Positions 8,970-17,662 of a stretch of DNA of 64,000 nt are shown here, one piece after another (within the stretch, counting starts at the first letter, position 1; each line of letters starts with the position of its first letter). The notes below the pieces were generated by a model. It saw only the letters and a program-made list of their open reading frames with translations, was not told the DNA's origin and searched no databases. The DNA lies in NCBI RefSeq assembly GCF_004331695.1, contig NZ_SJSL01000006.1, positions 62,001 to 126,000 of the forward strand. Reading direction: 5' to 3'. Position numbers and translations under genes: made by a program. The DNA comes from Pedobacter psychroterrae. GTDB lineage: Bacteria > Bacteroidota > Bacteroidia > Sphingobacteriales > Sphingobacteriaceae.

Positions 8970-10013
8970 TTACTTAGTTCCTGATTTAACCAGCTCCTTA
9001 CAAATCTTTTTAATAAGACCAGGGCCTTCATAGATAAAGCCTGTGTAAAGCTGCACCAGTGATGCTCCTGCATCAAGCTTGTCTTTGGCATCCTGAGGTG
9101 AATGAATCCCCCCCACTCCTATAATCGGAAAAGCTTTATTGGACTTGGTGGATAAATACCTGATTACCTCTGTAGAACGAAGGGCCAGTGGCTTTCCGCT
9201 CAGTCCGCCAGTTTCATTTTTAATACTTTCAGGCGTATACAGTCCGTTCCTATCTATGGTAGTATTCGTAGCAATGACACCTGCTATTTTAGTTTCCAAT
9301 ACAATCTCAACGATATCATCCAGCTGCTCATTGGTCAGATCCGGTGCTATCTTCAACAAGATAGGCCGGGATATTCCATTTACATTGTTCCGCTGCTGCA
9401 GGGTATTCAACAGTTCCATCAAAGGCCCTTTTTCCTGCAATGCCCGCAGACCAGGGGTATTGGGTGAGCTTACATTCACTACAAAATAATCCACTACATC
9501 AAACAGCCTGTCAAAACATTTAATATAGTCGTTCACCGCCTCTTCATTGGGGGTATTTTTATTCTTTCCGATGTTGCCGCCTACCACGATGCCTGTATTC
9601 TTGCTTTTCAGCAGCCTCAACCTTTCCGCCAGTGTATCTACACCTTTGTTGTTGAAACCCATCCGGTTGATGATGGCACCATCTGCCTCCAGCCTGAACA
9701 TCCTTGGCTTGTCATTGCCAGGTTGTGGCAAAGGGGTTACCGTGCCTACTTCAATAAATCCAAATCCAAGATCACTAAGCGCCTCAATATACTCTCCGTT
9801 CTTATCAAATCCCGCTGCAAGGCCTACCGGATTCTTAAATTTGATACCAAAGACTTCTCTTTCCAGTCCTTTAATGTTGACATCAAAGCTGCTGCGCAGG
9901 ATGGTTTGTCCCAATGGGAAATGATCATGAAACCATTTAAGCCGCTTAACAACGAAATAATGTACGTTTTCGGGGTCAAACTTGAAGAATAATGGCTTAA
10001 TGAGTTGATACAT
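8970..10013 (-). CDS. pyrD: Dihydroorotate dehydrogenase (quinone), class 2
   Basis: 347 aa from the ATG at 10013, whose N-terminus MYQLIKPLFFKFDPENVHYF is the usual membrane-associating helix of class 2 enzymes. An in-frame ATG 33 bases further up gives an atypical extension. It oxidises dihydroorotate to orotate in pyrimidine synthesis, passing electrons via FMN to membrane quinone. Visible motifs are GLAAGFDKNGE, GFGFIEVGTVTP, the NVSSPNTPGLR segment with the class 2 catalytic serine, NTTI and IGVGGI near the FMN phosphate site. It converges with the DUF5009 gene. Confidence 0.97.
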   Translation of the reverse strand: MYQLIKPLFFKFDPENVHYFVVKRLKWFHDHFPLGQTILRSSFDVNIKGLEREVFGIKFKNPVGLAAGFDKNGEYIEALSDLGFGFIEVGTVTPLPQPGNDKPRMFRLEADGAIINRMGFNNKGVDTLAERLRLLKSKNTGIVVGGNIGKNKNTPNEEAVNDYIKCFDRLFDVVDYFVVNVSSPNTPGLRALQEKGPLMELLNTLQQRNNVNGISRPILLKIAPDLTNEQLDDIVEIVLETKIAGVIATNTTIDRNGLYTPESIKNETGGLSGKPLALRSTEVIRYLSTKSNKAFPIIGVGGIHSPQDAKDKLDAGASLVQLYTGFIYEGPGLIKKICKELVKSGTK

Positions 10014-10055
10014 GGAATGAAGATATTTAATATGCCAAAAATGCACATTTGTTTG

Positions 10056-10063
10056 TATTTTTG
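10056..10063 (+). promoter_or_regulatory. -7 box (TATTTTTG) of the ABC-F gene
   Basis: TATTTTTG matches TAnnTTTG and ends 7 bases before the ATG at 10071, predicting a leaderless or nearly leaderless transcript. This also argues against the longer in-frame start at 10005. Confidence 0.55.
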
Positions 10064-10070
10064 CAATTAC

Positions 10071-11990
10071 ATGATTTCAATAAACGACTTAACATTCTTA
10101 ATAGGCTCCAGAGCCTTATACGACGAGGCAAACTGGCATATTAAACCGGGAGACAGAGTAGGATTAATTGGTGCCAACGGAACCGGAAAATCAACTTTAT
10201 TAAAGATAATTGTCGGGGAATACGCGCCTTCGGCAGGTACCATATCTATGTCTAAAGACATCAAGATCGGTTACCTAAACCAGGATTTGCTTTCTTACGA
10301 CTCACACCACAGCATCCTGCATGTGGCAATGGAGGCTTTTGAGCGCCAGAACCAATTGCATGATGAAATAGAAGAACTGTTAAAAAAGATTGAAACAGAC
10401 TATTCTGAAGAGGTTTTAAATAAACTGAGCGATAAGCAACAGGAATTTGAAGCCCTGGATGGTTACAACATAGAATACCGCGCAAATGAGATCCTGGCGG
10501 GTCTTGGTTTTAGCACCGATGACCAGCACAGGCCACTAAATACTTTTTCGGGAGGATGGCGCATGCGCGTAATGCTGGCCAAGATCCTATTGCAGACACC
10601 AGACATCCTATTGCTGGATGAGCCCACCAACCACATGGACTTACCCTCCATCAAATGGCTGGAGACTTATTTAGGTAGTTTTGAAGGTGCTATCGTGATC
10701 GTATCGCACGACAGGTACTTCCTGGACAAGGTAGTAAACAAGATCGTAGAGTCTCGTAAAGGAAAACTGACACCTTATTCCGGCAATTATACTTTCTATC
10801 TTGAAGAAAAATCACTGAGAGGCGAGATCCAAAAGGGAGAATTTAAAAATCAGCAGGCCAAGATCAAACAGGAAGAACGCTTGATAGAACGCTTCAGGGC
10901 TAAGGCATCTAAAGCTAAAATGGCGCAGTCGAGGATGAAAGCGCTGGATAAAATGGAGCGCGTTGAGGATGTGGATGATGACAACCCTACTGTAAACTTC
11001 CAGTTTAAATTTTCAAAACCTTCCGGCCGTCATGTAATACGCGTAGAAGAGGCTTATAAAAGCTACCCTAACGTAGAAATCCTGGAAAATGCGGAAGGAC
11101 TGATAGAAAAAGGCGACAAGATTGCCCTGATCGGTGCCAATGGTAAAGGTAAATCTACCTTGCTGCGGATCATTGCTGGCACAGAGGGCTTTACCGGTAA
11201 ATGCGAAACCGGCCACAACGTAACTACCACCTTCTTTGCACAGCACCAGCTGGAATCACTGCACCTGGAAAACACCATATTGGAAGAACTACAGGCTTTT
11301 GCACCTAAGCATACCGATACTGAATTGAGGGGTATATTGGGATGTTTCCTTTTTACCGGCGACGATGTATTTAAAAAGATCCGCGTATTATCCGGAGGGG
11401 AAAAGTCAAGGGTGGCACTGGCAAAATCGCTGACCACAGACTCCAATTTTCTGATCCTGGATGAGCCAACCAATCACCTGGACATCCAGTCGGTGAACAT
11501 CCTGATCCAGGCATTAACACAATATGAAGGCACTTTCATAGCGGTATCTCACGATAGGTACTTCCTAGATAACGTAGCCAATAAGATCTGGTTTATTGAA
11601 GACAAGGACATCAAAGAATACCCTGGCACATACGCTGAATACGAGGAATGGAATGCCAAAAGACCTCCTGCGCAGCCAACCAGTGTACCGGTAAGGCCTG
11701 ATAAAGAGGTTAAAAAAGTGGCAGAAAATAAACCGGCCCCGGTGATCAATAATCAGCAGCAGCTGAAAAAACTTAACGAGCAGCTGAAAAAGATTGAAAC
11801 GGAGATTGCTGACTTTGAACAAAGCGTAAAGTCCATCGAAGCTGAGATTGCAGATGAGAACGTATATGCTGACGCAAAAAAACTGGCTGATGTAAATAAA
11901 AAATACCTCGATGCCAAGCGCCAGCTTGACACTGCCCAGAATACCTGGGAAGCACTTGCGTCAGACATTATGGAGCTGGAGAGCAAATGA
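10071..11990 (+). CDS. ABC-F family ATPase (ribosome-associated)
   Basis: 639 aa with two ABC ATPase domains and no membrane segment. The first Walker A is GANGTGKST (about 34-42) with signature LNTFSGGWRMR; the second Walker A is GANGKGKST with signature LSGGEKSRVAL. Each is followed by a DEPTNH Walker B and an SHDRYFLD switch. A charged linker lies between the domains, and the C-terminus is a coiled coil (about 560-635, LKKLNEQLKKIETEI). ABC-F proteins bind the ribosomal E site and modulate translation. The subgroup resembles Uup/YdiF, with no sign that it is an antibiotic-resistance member. Its stop overlaps the next start by 4 bases. Confidence 0.93.
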   Translation: MISINDLTFLIGSRALYDEANWHIKPGDRVGLIGANGTGKSTLLKIIVGEYAPSAGTISMSKDIKIGYLNQDLLSYDSHHSILHVAMEAFERQNQLHDEIEELLKKIETDYSEEVLNKLSDKQQEFEALDGYNIEYRANEILAGLGFSTDDQHRPLNTFSGGWRMRVMLAKILLQTPDILLLDEPTNHMDLPSIKWLETYLGSFEGAIVIVSHDRYFLDKVVNKIVESRKGKLTPYSGNYTFYLEEKSLRGEIQKGEFKNQQAKIKQEERLIERFRAKASKAKMAQSRMKALDKMERVEDVDDDNPTVNFQFKFSKPSGRHVIRVEEAYKSYPNVEILENAEGLIEKGDKIALIGANGKGKSTLLRIIAGTEGFTGKCETGHNVTTTFFAQHQLESLHLENTILEELQAFAPKHTDTELRGILGCFLFTGDDVFKKIRVLSGGEKSRVALAKSLTTDSNFLILDEPTNHLDIQSVNILIQALTQYEGTFIAVSHDRYFLDNVANKIWFIEDKDIKEYPGTYAEYEEWNAKRPPAQPTSVPVRPDKEVKKVAENKPAPVINNQQQLKKLNEQLKKIETEIADFEQSVKSIEAEIADENVYADAKKLADVNKKYLDAKRQLDTAQNTWEALASDIMELESK

Positions 11991-13249
11991 TAAAAACTGC
12001 GCTGGTCTTCTTGATATTGAGTATGCAGATTGCTGTGGCACAGACCCGGCAATTGGCATACGAGAATAAGGTATACCAGCAGCAGATCAAAACCGTTCAA
12101 TGCTATAATGCATTAAAGGAACAATCACTGCCCGTAATTGCTTTGAAATCAAATGAGCAGTTGTTCTTTTCTTTTGACGACCTCGATGGTGGCAGCAAAA
12201 ACTACTGGTATACGGTAGAGCATTGTACGTCCGACTGGAAGTCGTCCCGCCTCTCCTCTTTAGATTATCTTGAAAGCCTGACGGAAGACAGGATCACTGA
12301 ATACAAATATTCCCTGGGTACGATTCAGAAGTATACGCATTATGAGCTGTCACTGCCTAACAGCCAGATCAAGCCCAAGATCTCGGGCAACTATCTCCTG
12401 AAAGTATATGAAGATGGCGATCAGAAAAAACTGGTTATTACGCAGCGCTTCTATGTGGTAGAGAACCTGACGAATATTGCTATAGAAATTGTACCTAGTC
12501 AGCAAGTAGCACTTCGCTTCAGCAATCAGAAGGTAAACTTTACCATTGCGCATCAGGTGCCAATTCAAAACCCATACCTCGACCTCAAGGCGGTGGTGAT
12601 GCAAAACAACAATCCACAGACAGCTGTGATCAATACGAAGCCTTCTTTTATCAGGCCTGGAACATTGGTATACAATGAACTGAACAGCAACGATTTCCCG
12701 GCTGGGAACGAGTATAGGAAGTTTGATATCCGCAGCTTGCGATTTAAAGGGGAAAATGTACAAGACATCATTAAGGATACAGCATTAAACGTTATTCTAT
12801 TCCAGGATATGAATACCAACAAAGCCAAATACAGCAATTTGATTGATGAAAACGGCAACTTCTTTATCAGAAACCAGGAAGGAAGGGAAGATCGTATTGA
12901 CAGTGATTATGCAGGGATTACCTTTACCTTAAATGCTACACCGCCCGCTTCAAACGGGGATGTATATGTAATTGGCCGCTTCAACAACTTTGCCCTCAAC
13001 GAAACAAGCCGGCTTACTTTTGATGCTTCAAGGAAGCGCTTTTATGGAAACATCTTTCTAAAACAAGGTCTCTACGACTATAAATATCTATGGCTGGATA
13101 AAACCACCGGCAAAACAGACCAAACGTTATTTGAAGGTTCCTATTTTGAGACAGAGAATACCTACCAGGTACTGGCTTATTACAAAAAACCGGGATCACG
13201 ATGGGAAGAACTGATCGGTTACTCCAGCGTAAGCAATATGAAACGTTAA
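11987..13249 (+). CDS. DUF5103 protein, type IX secretion system plug domain
   Basis: 420 aa with a signal peptide (about 1-18, ending AVAQ). The body matches DUF5103, now called the type 9 secretion plug protein domain: FSFDDLDGGSKNYWYTVEHC, a central AIEIVPSQQVALRFSNQKVNF and a C-terminal FNNFALNETSRLTF / GLYDYKYLW segment. Plug binds the SprA translocon and closes it from the periplasmic side. Translation is coupled to the ABC-F gene through an ATGA overlap. Its TAA interlocks with the stop of the convergent alpha-amylase within TTAA at 13246-13249. Confidence 0.85.
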   Translation: MIKTALVFLILSMQIAVAQTRQLAYENKVYQQQIKTVQCYNALKEQSLPVIALKSNEQLFFSFDDLDGGSKNYWYTVEHCTSDWKSSRLSSLDYLESLTEDRITEYKYSLGTIQKYTHYELSLPNSQIKPKISGNYLLKVYEDGDQKKLVITQRFYVVENLTNIAIEIVPSQQVALRFSNQKVNFTIAHQVPIQNPYLDLKAVVMQNNNPQTAVINTKPSFIRPGTLVYNELNSNDFPAGNEYRKFDIRSLRFKGENVQDIIKDTALNVILFQDMNTNKAKYSNLIDENGNFFIRNQEGREDRIDSDYAGITFTLNATPPASNGDVYVIGRFNNFALNETSRLTFDASRKRFYGNIFLKQGLYDYKYLWLDKTTGKTDQTLFEGSYFETENTYQVLAYYKKPGSRWEELIGYSSVSNMKR

Positions 13250-14736
13250 TCTTGCTTCAGTATCCAGACAGAAATACTTTTTGCATGGCAACTGAACTCC
13301 CCAATGCCCTGCTCATTAATGATCACCTCATGGGTACTGTTCTCCAATGCGTCAACATAGGTTTTACCAGCATTACGTAGTCCGAGTTCCATAAGTTTGA
13401 CCCCTTCTGCACCATTGCTTAGGATCACTGCAAATCCTGAATTCGGCTGTTCGTCAATTCCTTCCCTGGTCCAGCCTATGCAGTTTGGATGGTCAAGATA
13501 ATCACGCTGCAGGCCGTAGCTGAGGTCCCTTCTTATGCGGCATAAGCCGGGGAGTTCGGCCAGTGGGATCAACTCTACACTCGTCTCCTTACCGTCTTCA
13601 TCTTTATCAATATAGGAAGCACCGTACAGATCAGGGTAAAATAAACATGGCAGACCCTGCTCGCGCAGCAATATCAGCGCATAAGCCATAGGCCTGAACC
13701 AGAATTCGATGTAGGACTGTAATGCCTGTAATGGCTGAGAATCGTGATTGTCAACAAAGGTAACTGACAATTCGGGATTGGATTGGGTCAATGTTCCTTC
13801 AAATATACTGCTCAGGTCATATGCTTCAGGATGCAGACTTGCCCTATACAAATTGTGATGGAGAATGGAATCAAAAAGGTGCATCCTTCCTTCGGTCTGC
13901 ACTATATAGTCATGCAAGCGCTTTACATTATCCACCACCCAGTTTTCCCCTACAATAAAAAACTCCTTATCAAAAGTATTTTTCATGTGGTCCAGCCAGT
14001 CATTCAGGAACTCATAAGAGATGTGTTTTACCGCATCAAGCCTGAAACCTTCCATACCACAAGTCTGGTAATACCATTCTCCCCAGCGCTTAAGCTCTTC
14101 CCGTACAGCTGGGTTTCTGAATTCTATATCGTTGAACATCAGGTAGTCATAGTTGCCAAATTCATCAGAAGGCACATCTTCCCATGCGTCCTCATAGCCA
14201 TTTTGGATAGCGAATATGGCATTTCCTGCTATGTCCTTTGCAGAATCTACCCCACTAAAGCAGGTATGGTCCCAGACAAAGTCTGAATACTCACCTCCCC
14301 TGCCGGGAAACGTAAACTTAGTCCATGTCTCGATCTCGATTAACTCAGATGCAAACTCCGTCCGGTTTTCCGAATCTACCATTCTTACTTTTACAGTTTC
14401 TATCTCATCCCCTCCGGCCTTGTGGTTGAACACCACATCAGCAATGGTAATGATACCTGCGTCCTTAAGTTTTTTTATCGCGTTCAGGTAGGCTGCTTTA
14501 TCTCCGTGACGGGTAGCAACGGAGTCTTTCTGGTTAAATTCACCTAGGTCAAACAGGTCATAACAATCATAGCCGACGGAAACATCTCCAGAGGTAGCTT
14601 TATAAGCCGGAGGAAGCCATGCCCCGGTGATCCCTAAGGCAGAAAGTGCCCCGGCCTGTTGGGCTACCTTGTTCCAAAGTATCTCAGTGTCATTATAATA
14701 CCAGTGAAAATACTGGATCAAAATTTTGTTGGCCAT
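13246..14736 (-). CDS. Cytoplasmic alpha-amylase, GH13
   Basis: 496 aa with no signal peptide, typical of GH13 subfamily 5 intracellular amylases (AmyS-like), which cut alpha-1,4-glucans to maltodextrins. The N-terminus reads ILIQYFHWYYN. The four conserved regions are visible: DVVFNHKAGGDE (about 100-111), GFRLDAVKHI with nucleophile Asp234, FIVGENWV with acid/base Glu264, and FVDNHDSQP with Asp332. It is divergent from the thioesterase gene (47 bp between starts) and ends inside the stop codon of the DUF5103 gene. Confidence 0.93.
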   Translation of the reverse strand: MANKILIQYFHWYYNDTEILWNKVAQQAGALSALGITGAWLPPAYKATSGDVSVGYDCYDLFDLGEFNQKDSVATRHGDKAAYLNAIKKLKDAGIITIADVVFNHKAGGDEIETVKVRMVDSENRTEFASELIEIETWTKFTFPGRGGEYSDFVWDHTCFSGVDSAKDIAGNAIFAIQNGYEDAWEDVPSDEFGNYDYLMFNDIEFRNPAVREELKRWGEWYYQTCGMEGFRLDAVKHISYEFLNDWLDHMKNTFDKEFFIVGENWVVDNVKRLHDYIVQTEGRMHLFDSILHHNLYRASLHPEAYDLSSIFEGTLTQSNPELSVTFVDNHDSQPLQALQSYIEFWFRPMAYALILLREQGLPCLFYPDLYGASYIDKDEDGKETSVELIPLAELPGLCRIRRDLSYGLQRDYLDHPNCIGWTREGIDEQPNSGFAVILSNGAEGVKLMELGLRNAGKTYVDALENSTHEVIINEQGIGEFSCHAKSISVWILKQD

Positions 14737-14767
14737 GCGTTGATAACGTTAAGTGGTACAATTTGTT

Positions 14768-14775
14768 TATTTTTG
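14768..14775 (+). promoter_or_regulatory. -7 box (TATTTTTG) of the thioesterase gene
   Basis: TATTTTTG matches TAnnTTTG and ends 8 bases before the ATG at 14784, supporting that start over the longer in-frame one at 14646, which would overlap the amylase gene. Confidence 0.5.
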
Positions 14776-14783
14776 TCGAGATT

Positions 14784-15305
14784 ATGAGTATAAAAGTTAA
14801 AAGTCCGAAGGATTCCTTCACCATAATGAACGAGTTGGTGCTACCCAACGATACCAATACGCTAAACAATTTAATGGGTGGCAGATTACTTCACTGGATG
14901 GATATCGCCGCTGCAATATCTGCTCAGAAGCATTGCAACCGGATCGTAGTGACTGCATCAGTAGATAATGTATCGTTTAAGCAACCGATAAAACTGGGTG
15001 ATGTAATTACCATTGAAGCTAAGGTTACCCGGTCTTTCCATACCTCTGTTGAAGTAAGATTGGATGTCTGGGCAGAAAATATCCCTTCAGGTACGCGGGC
15101 AAAATCCAATGAGGCTTATTATACTTTTGTAGCGGTAGACCAAAGTGGCCGGCCAATTCCTGTGCCTGAGTTGAAACCCGAAACTGACGAAGAAATAGAA
15201 CTATATGCCGGTGCATTAAGACGCAGACAGATCAGACTGATACTAAGCGGCAAAATGCAAGCTAACGATGCAATAGAACTAAAAGCGCTGTTTTTCCCCG
15301 AGTAA
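14784..15305 (+). CDS. Acyl-CoA thioesterase, hotdog fold
   Basis: 173 aa with one hotdog domain. Motifs of the YciA/ACOT group are NTLNNLMGGRLLHWMDIAAAISAQKHC (about 24-50), VVTASVDNVSFKQPIKLGDVI and SNEAYYTFVAVD. These enzymes hydrolyse acyl-CoA to free acid and CoA in the cytoplasm; chain-length preference cannot be read here. The C-terminal 35 residues are charged. Its stop directly abuts the convergent EVE gene stop at 15306. Confidence 0.88.
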   Translation: MSIKVKSPKDSFTIMNELVLPNDTNTLNNLMGGRLLHWMDIAAAISAQKHCNRIVVTASVDNVSFKQPIKLGDVITIEAKVTRSFHTSVEVRLDVWAENIPSGTRAKSNEAYYTFVAVDQSGRPIPVPELKPETDEEIELYAGALRRRQIRLILSGKMQANDAIELKALFFPE

Positions 15306-15713
15306 TTACCTTAACGACATTTCTAGGATCTTATCAAACTCGTCTGCACGCAAAGGCATAACGGATAATCTTCCTTGTCTTACCAGTGAGATATCTTTTA
15401 AGCTTTCTTCAGCTTTGATCTGTTCCAGAGACACTGGATTTTTCAAGGCCTCGACTGGCGACAGATCAACTACTACCCAATTGGTATCATCAGTAGTAGG
15501 GTCCTGGTACGCTTCTTTGACTACTTTAGCTATACCCACTACATTCTTGCCTTCATTGCTATGATAAAAAAGCACAAGATCACCTTCCTGCATCTCCCGG
15601 AGGTTGTTGCGTGCCTGGTAATTGCGTACACCATCCCAAAAGGTCCTGCCATCTTCATTAAATTTATCCCAGCTGTATTTAAAAGGTTCAGACTTTACTA
15701 ACCAATGCTTCAT
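15306..15713 (-). CDS. EVE-domain protein (THYN1-like), rebuilt by island integration
   Basis: 135 aa, a single complete EVE domain: MKHWLVKSEPFKYSWD, FWDGVRNYQARNNL, GDLVLFYHSNEGKNVVGIAKV and the C-terminal SVMPLRADEFDKIL. EVE domains belong to the PUA-like fold and are thought to read modified bases in DNA or RNA. The gene is intact, but its first 85 bases are part of a 94-bp repeat found again at 22004-22097, so an island has inserted at its 5' end. Its upstream region is therefore now island DNA, in which I see no TAnnTTTG box. Expression may be changed from the ancestral state. Confidence 0.92.
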   Translation of the reverse strand: MKHWLVKSEPFKYSWDKFNEDGRTFWDGVRNYQARNNLREMQEGDLVLFYHSNEGKNVVGIAKVVKEAYQDPTTDDTNWVVVDLSPVEALKNPVSLEQIKAEESLKDISLVRQGRLSVMPLRADEFDKILEMSLR

Positions 15714-15722
15714 TTTATCGTT
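15629..15722. repeat. Left 94-bp direct repeat (attL-like)
   Basis: It covers codons 1-28 of the EVE gene plus 9 upstream bases and matches 22004-22097 at 93 of 94 positions. Confidence 0.93.
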
Positions 15723-15767
15723 GTTTATAGTGCTATAAAGGGCATATTTTAGTTCAATCTAAGGATT

Positions 15768-15788
15768 GGCGACAAAAGTGGCGACAAA
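15768..15788 (+). repeat. Paired GGCGACAAA motifs before the integrase remnant
   Basis: Two GGCGACAAA units, 13 bases start to start, lie just upstream of the integrase remnant. A similar pair of GCCGACAAAA units sits near the other end at 21898-21919. Such end-proximal direct repeats could be integrase arm-binding sites; this is inference. Confidence 0.45.
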
Positions 15789-15797
15789 CGCAACTTC

Positions 15798-16097
15798 ATG
15801 AAACAGTCAAAACAATCTCAGTTGATACACATCTGGGAAGATTATGAGTTCTATTTAAACATTCCCAAATCCTTTGCAGGTTCCAATAAGCCATTTATTT
15901 ATTTCTATTATTTAGACATCAAAGCTAGCAAACAACAGCGAATTAGAAAATATGTTGGTAAGAATGCTGGTAATATGAAACTAATAAAAGATGAAGCAAA
16001 ATCTACAAGATTTAAAGTCTTTGAAAAGGAAGAATTACTAACGGTAGCCTCGCTCCTATCTGAAGATACAACTGGATTACGAAAACAGAGCTGTTGA
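15798..16097 (+). pseudogene. Truncated tyrosine recombinase, N-terminal part only
   Basis: 99 residues. The first 70 or so (FYLNIPKSFAGSNKPFIYFY, then QQRIRKYVGKNAGNMKLIKDEA) resemble the N-terminal arm-binding region of Bacteroidota phage-type integrases, which are normally about 350-450 aa. The core-binding and catalytic domains with the R-H-R-Y residues are absent, and the last 30 residues do not look like integrase. The position beside the left repeat and reading inward is where an integrase is expected. Assignment rests on pattern and position; the alternative is an unrelated small protein. Confidence 0.5.
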
Positions 16098-16263
16098 AAG
16101 CATATTGATCTATCCTAATGGAGGTCAAAGCTTAAATGAGGCATATTTTGATTTTTACTTTACATCTTTGATTGGATCACGGTCAACTGCTCAGGCATTT
16201 AACAGCGTGATAAATGGAAATGCTGAACCTGGATTAGTTGCGATTGATTTTATAGTTTCGTAA
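16048..16263 (+). pseudogene. Gene-end remnant without start
   Basis: An open frame of 71 codons follows a TAG at 16045 and ends with TAA at 16261, overlapping the integrase remnant in another frame. It reads as natural protein (AVESILIYPNGGQSLNEAYF, then NGNAEPGLVAIDFIVS at the end) but has no plausible start. The last 14 residues recur with changes at 16773-16817. It appears to be the C-terminus of a lost gene; the family is not recognised. Confidence 0.5.
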
Positions 16264-16271
16264 TAAATACT

Positions 16272-16302
16272 GGCAAGGGCCATGCATCATTGCCCTTTTT
16301 TA
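16272..16302 (+). terminator. Hairpin terminator after the gene-end remnant
   Basis: GGCAA pairs with TTGCC across a 13-base loop and is followed by a run of seven T residues. Confidence 0.5.
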
Positions 16303-16342
16303 TTATTTTCGAACTCATGTCAACATCAGAAAAGTCCAATCA

Positions 16343-16696
16343 ATGAAAAATCCAATATTTGAGATCTATGTTAATGGTGAGCTAGTTACAACAGCTGGTA
16401 TTACCGTTGAGTTTGGTGTTTTATCAATGATTACTACATGGGTTAGAAGGCAGAAATTAAATGATGAAAGTCTAAGCTTAACGGTGTCAGGCTTAAATTC
16501 TATTGATAATACCATGTTAGATTGGTATGGTGCGGGATTGACAATCGGTGATGAAATACGGATTAAAATAACTGATGAAAGTGAGATCACGATTCCCAAA
16601 ATTAAAGAAGGTTGGTCTAACATAGATGAAAGAATTCTGGCCGATAAACTAAAACAATTCCATAGACTTAAAGAAGAACTAAAAGACCACATTTAA
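16343..16696 (+). CDS. Hypothetical protein, 117 aa
   Basis: A soluble acidic protein with no signal peptide or membrane segment. The N-terminal 75 residues look like beta strands (IFEIYVNGELVTTAGI, IGDEIRIKITDESEITIP), and the C-terminus is a charged helix (DKLKQFHRLKEELKDHI). I do not recognise a family. It lies between two related gene-end remnants, each with its own terminator, so this stretch seems to have gained and lost small genes repeatedly. Confidence 0.6.
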   Translation: MKNPIFEIYVNGELVTTAGITVEFGVLSMITTWVRRQKLNDESLSLTVSGLNSIDNTMLDWYGAGLTIGDEIRIKITDESEITIPKIKEGWSNIDERILADKLKQFHRLKEELKDHI

Positions 16697-16772
16697 TCTA
16701 TCAAAGTAAGACAATCCTAAATTAAAGCTTACGCCCTAAGGTGTGTTTACTAGAGGTGTGTATTAAAAGGAC

Positions 16773-16817
16773 AATGGTGAACCTGCATTGGTGGCGTTTG
16801 ATTTTATCTTATCATAG
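16773..16817 (+). pseudogene. Second copy of the gene-end remnant
   Basis: A 14-residue tail, NGEPALVAFDFILS then TAG, parallels NAEPGLVAIDFIVS at 16219-16263. The upstream frame is closed at 16764. It is followed at once by a terminator, as is the first copy. This is a fragment of a paralogous gene. Confidence 0.45.
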
Positions 16818-16827
16818 TAGGAATATA

Positions 16828-16854
16828 AGAGCCGCAATAATTGTGGCTCTTTTT
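16828..16854 (+). terminator. Rho-independent terminator
   Basis: AGAGCCGCAA pairs with TTGTGGCTCT (one G-T pair) around a three-base loop, followed by a T run. This is the clearest terminator inside the island. Confidence 0.7.
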
Positions 16855-16915
16855 ATGGATACTCAATATTACTTGCATCCTATTAATGTCATCATAATTC
16901 TGTAACTTAACCCTT

Positions 16916-17662
16916 ATGAAAATTGCTCTCTCAACTATCATTCTGTCATGGCTCTTGATTGAAACTTGTTCTTCTCAGATAGCCAGTACAAAACATTTGG
17001 ATTTAGGTGCAATAAAAAGAATCGAATTATTGGAGGTTTCGGGCGATATGAGTGGTGAAATTTTTGAGTATAGAATTGAGCGAAATAAGGGGGATAATTG
17101 GGTATCTAAGCGAACAGTTACCTATGCGAAGGGGGCTACTAAATATGAAACTTCGAAAGACCCATTCATTCGTAAAATACCAGCGAGTTATCTGAGCTCC
17201 TTGTTAAATTCCTTTACCAATCCAATTCTGACGAACAATATAGCAGAGTTCAAAATCAGTAAGGATACTTTAATTAGCTATTTGGATTCAATGCCTATTC
17301 CAATTTCAACAGATAGAAAGTTAGCCATCGTTAAAGACATCAACAATGAATTTCACTTACGACAGGCATTTGAAAATTCACTTATACCGAAATTCAGAGA
17401 CCATCAAACCTTGTATCAAATTAAGTTAATAATGCTGCGAGGTGATACAATTGTCGCAAAAGCCCGTTCTTTTGGTTATCATTATGTTCCATGGAATATT
17501 GATGGCGTTAGAGTATATGATCCTAAAATCACAATGTTTTACAATTACCTATGTGGAAATGAACGATACGAACCTAGTCGCAGGCATTATTTTTATAAGT
17601 TTCTAACTACCGAGTTGCTTAGATCTCAGGGACGAATTCTTTATCCACAGAAACAGCGATGA
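16916..17662 (+). CDS. Hypothetical exported protein, 248 aa
   Basis: The N-terminus (MKIALSTIILSWLLIETCSS) is a signal peptide; the Cys at residue 18 in LIETC could be a weak lipobox. The mature part is mixed alpha/beta without obvious repeats (ELLEVSGDMSGEIFEYRIER, YHYVPWNIDGVRVYDPKI). No family recognised. It stands alone in its transcription unit, with a terminator before it and 620 bases of inverted repeats after it. Confidence 0.6.
   Translation: MKIALSTIILSWLLIETCSSQIASTKHLDLGAIKRIELLEVSGDMSGEIFEYRIERNKGDNWVSKRTVTYAKGATKYETSKDPFIRKIPASYLSSLLNSFTNPILTNNIAEFKISKDTLISYLDSMPIPISTDRKLAIVKDINNEFHLRQAFENSLIPKFRDHQTLYQIKLIMLRGDTIVAKARSFGYHYVPWNIDGVRVYDPKITMFYNYLCGNERYEPSRRHYFYKFLTTELLRSQGRILYPQKQR

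Noticed and set aside
10071..11990. ABC-F protein as an antibiotic-resistance determinant
   Set aside because: Linker and C-terminal coiled coil look like the housekeeping Uup/YdiF type, and the context is core genes.
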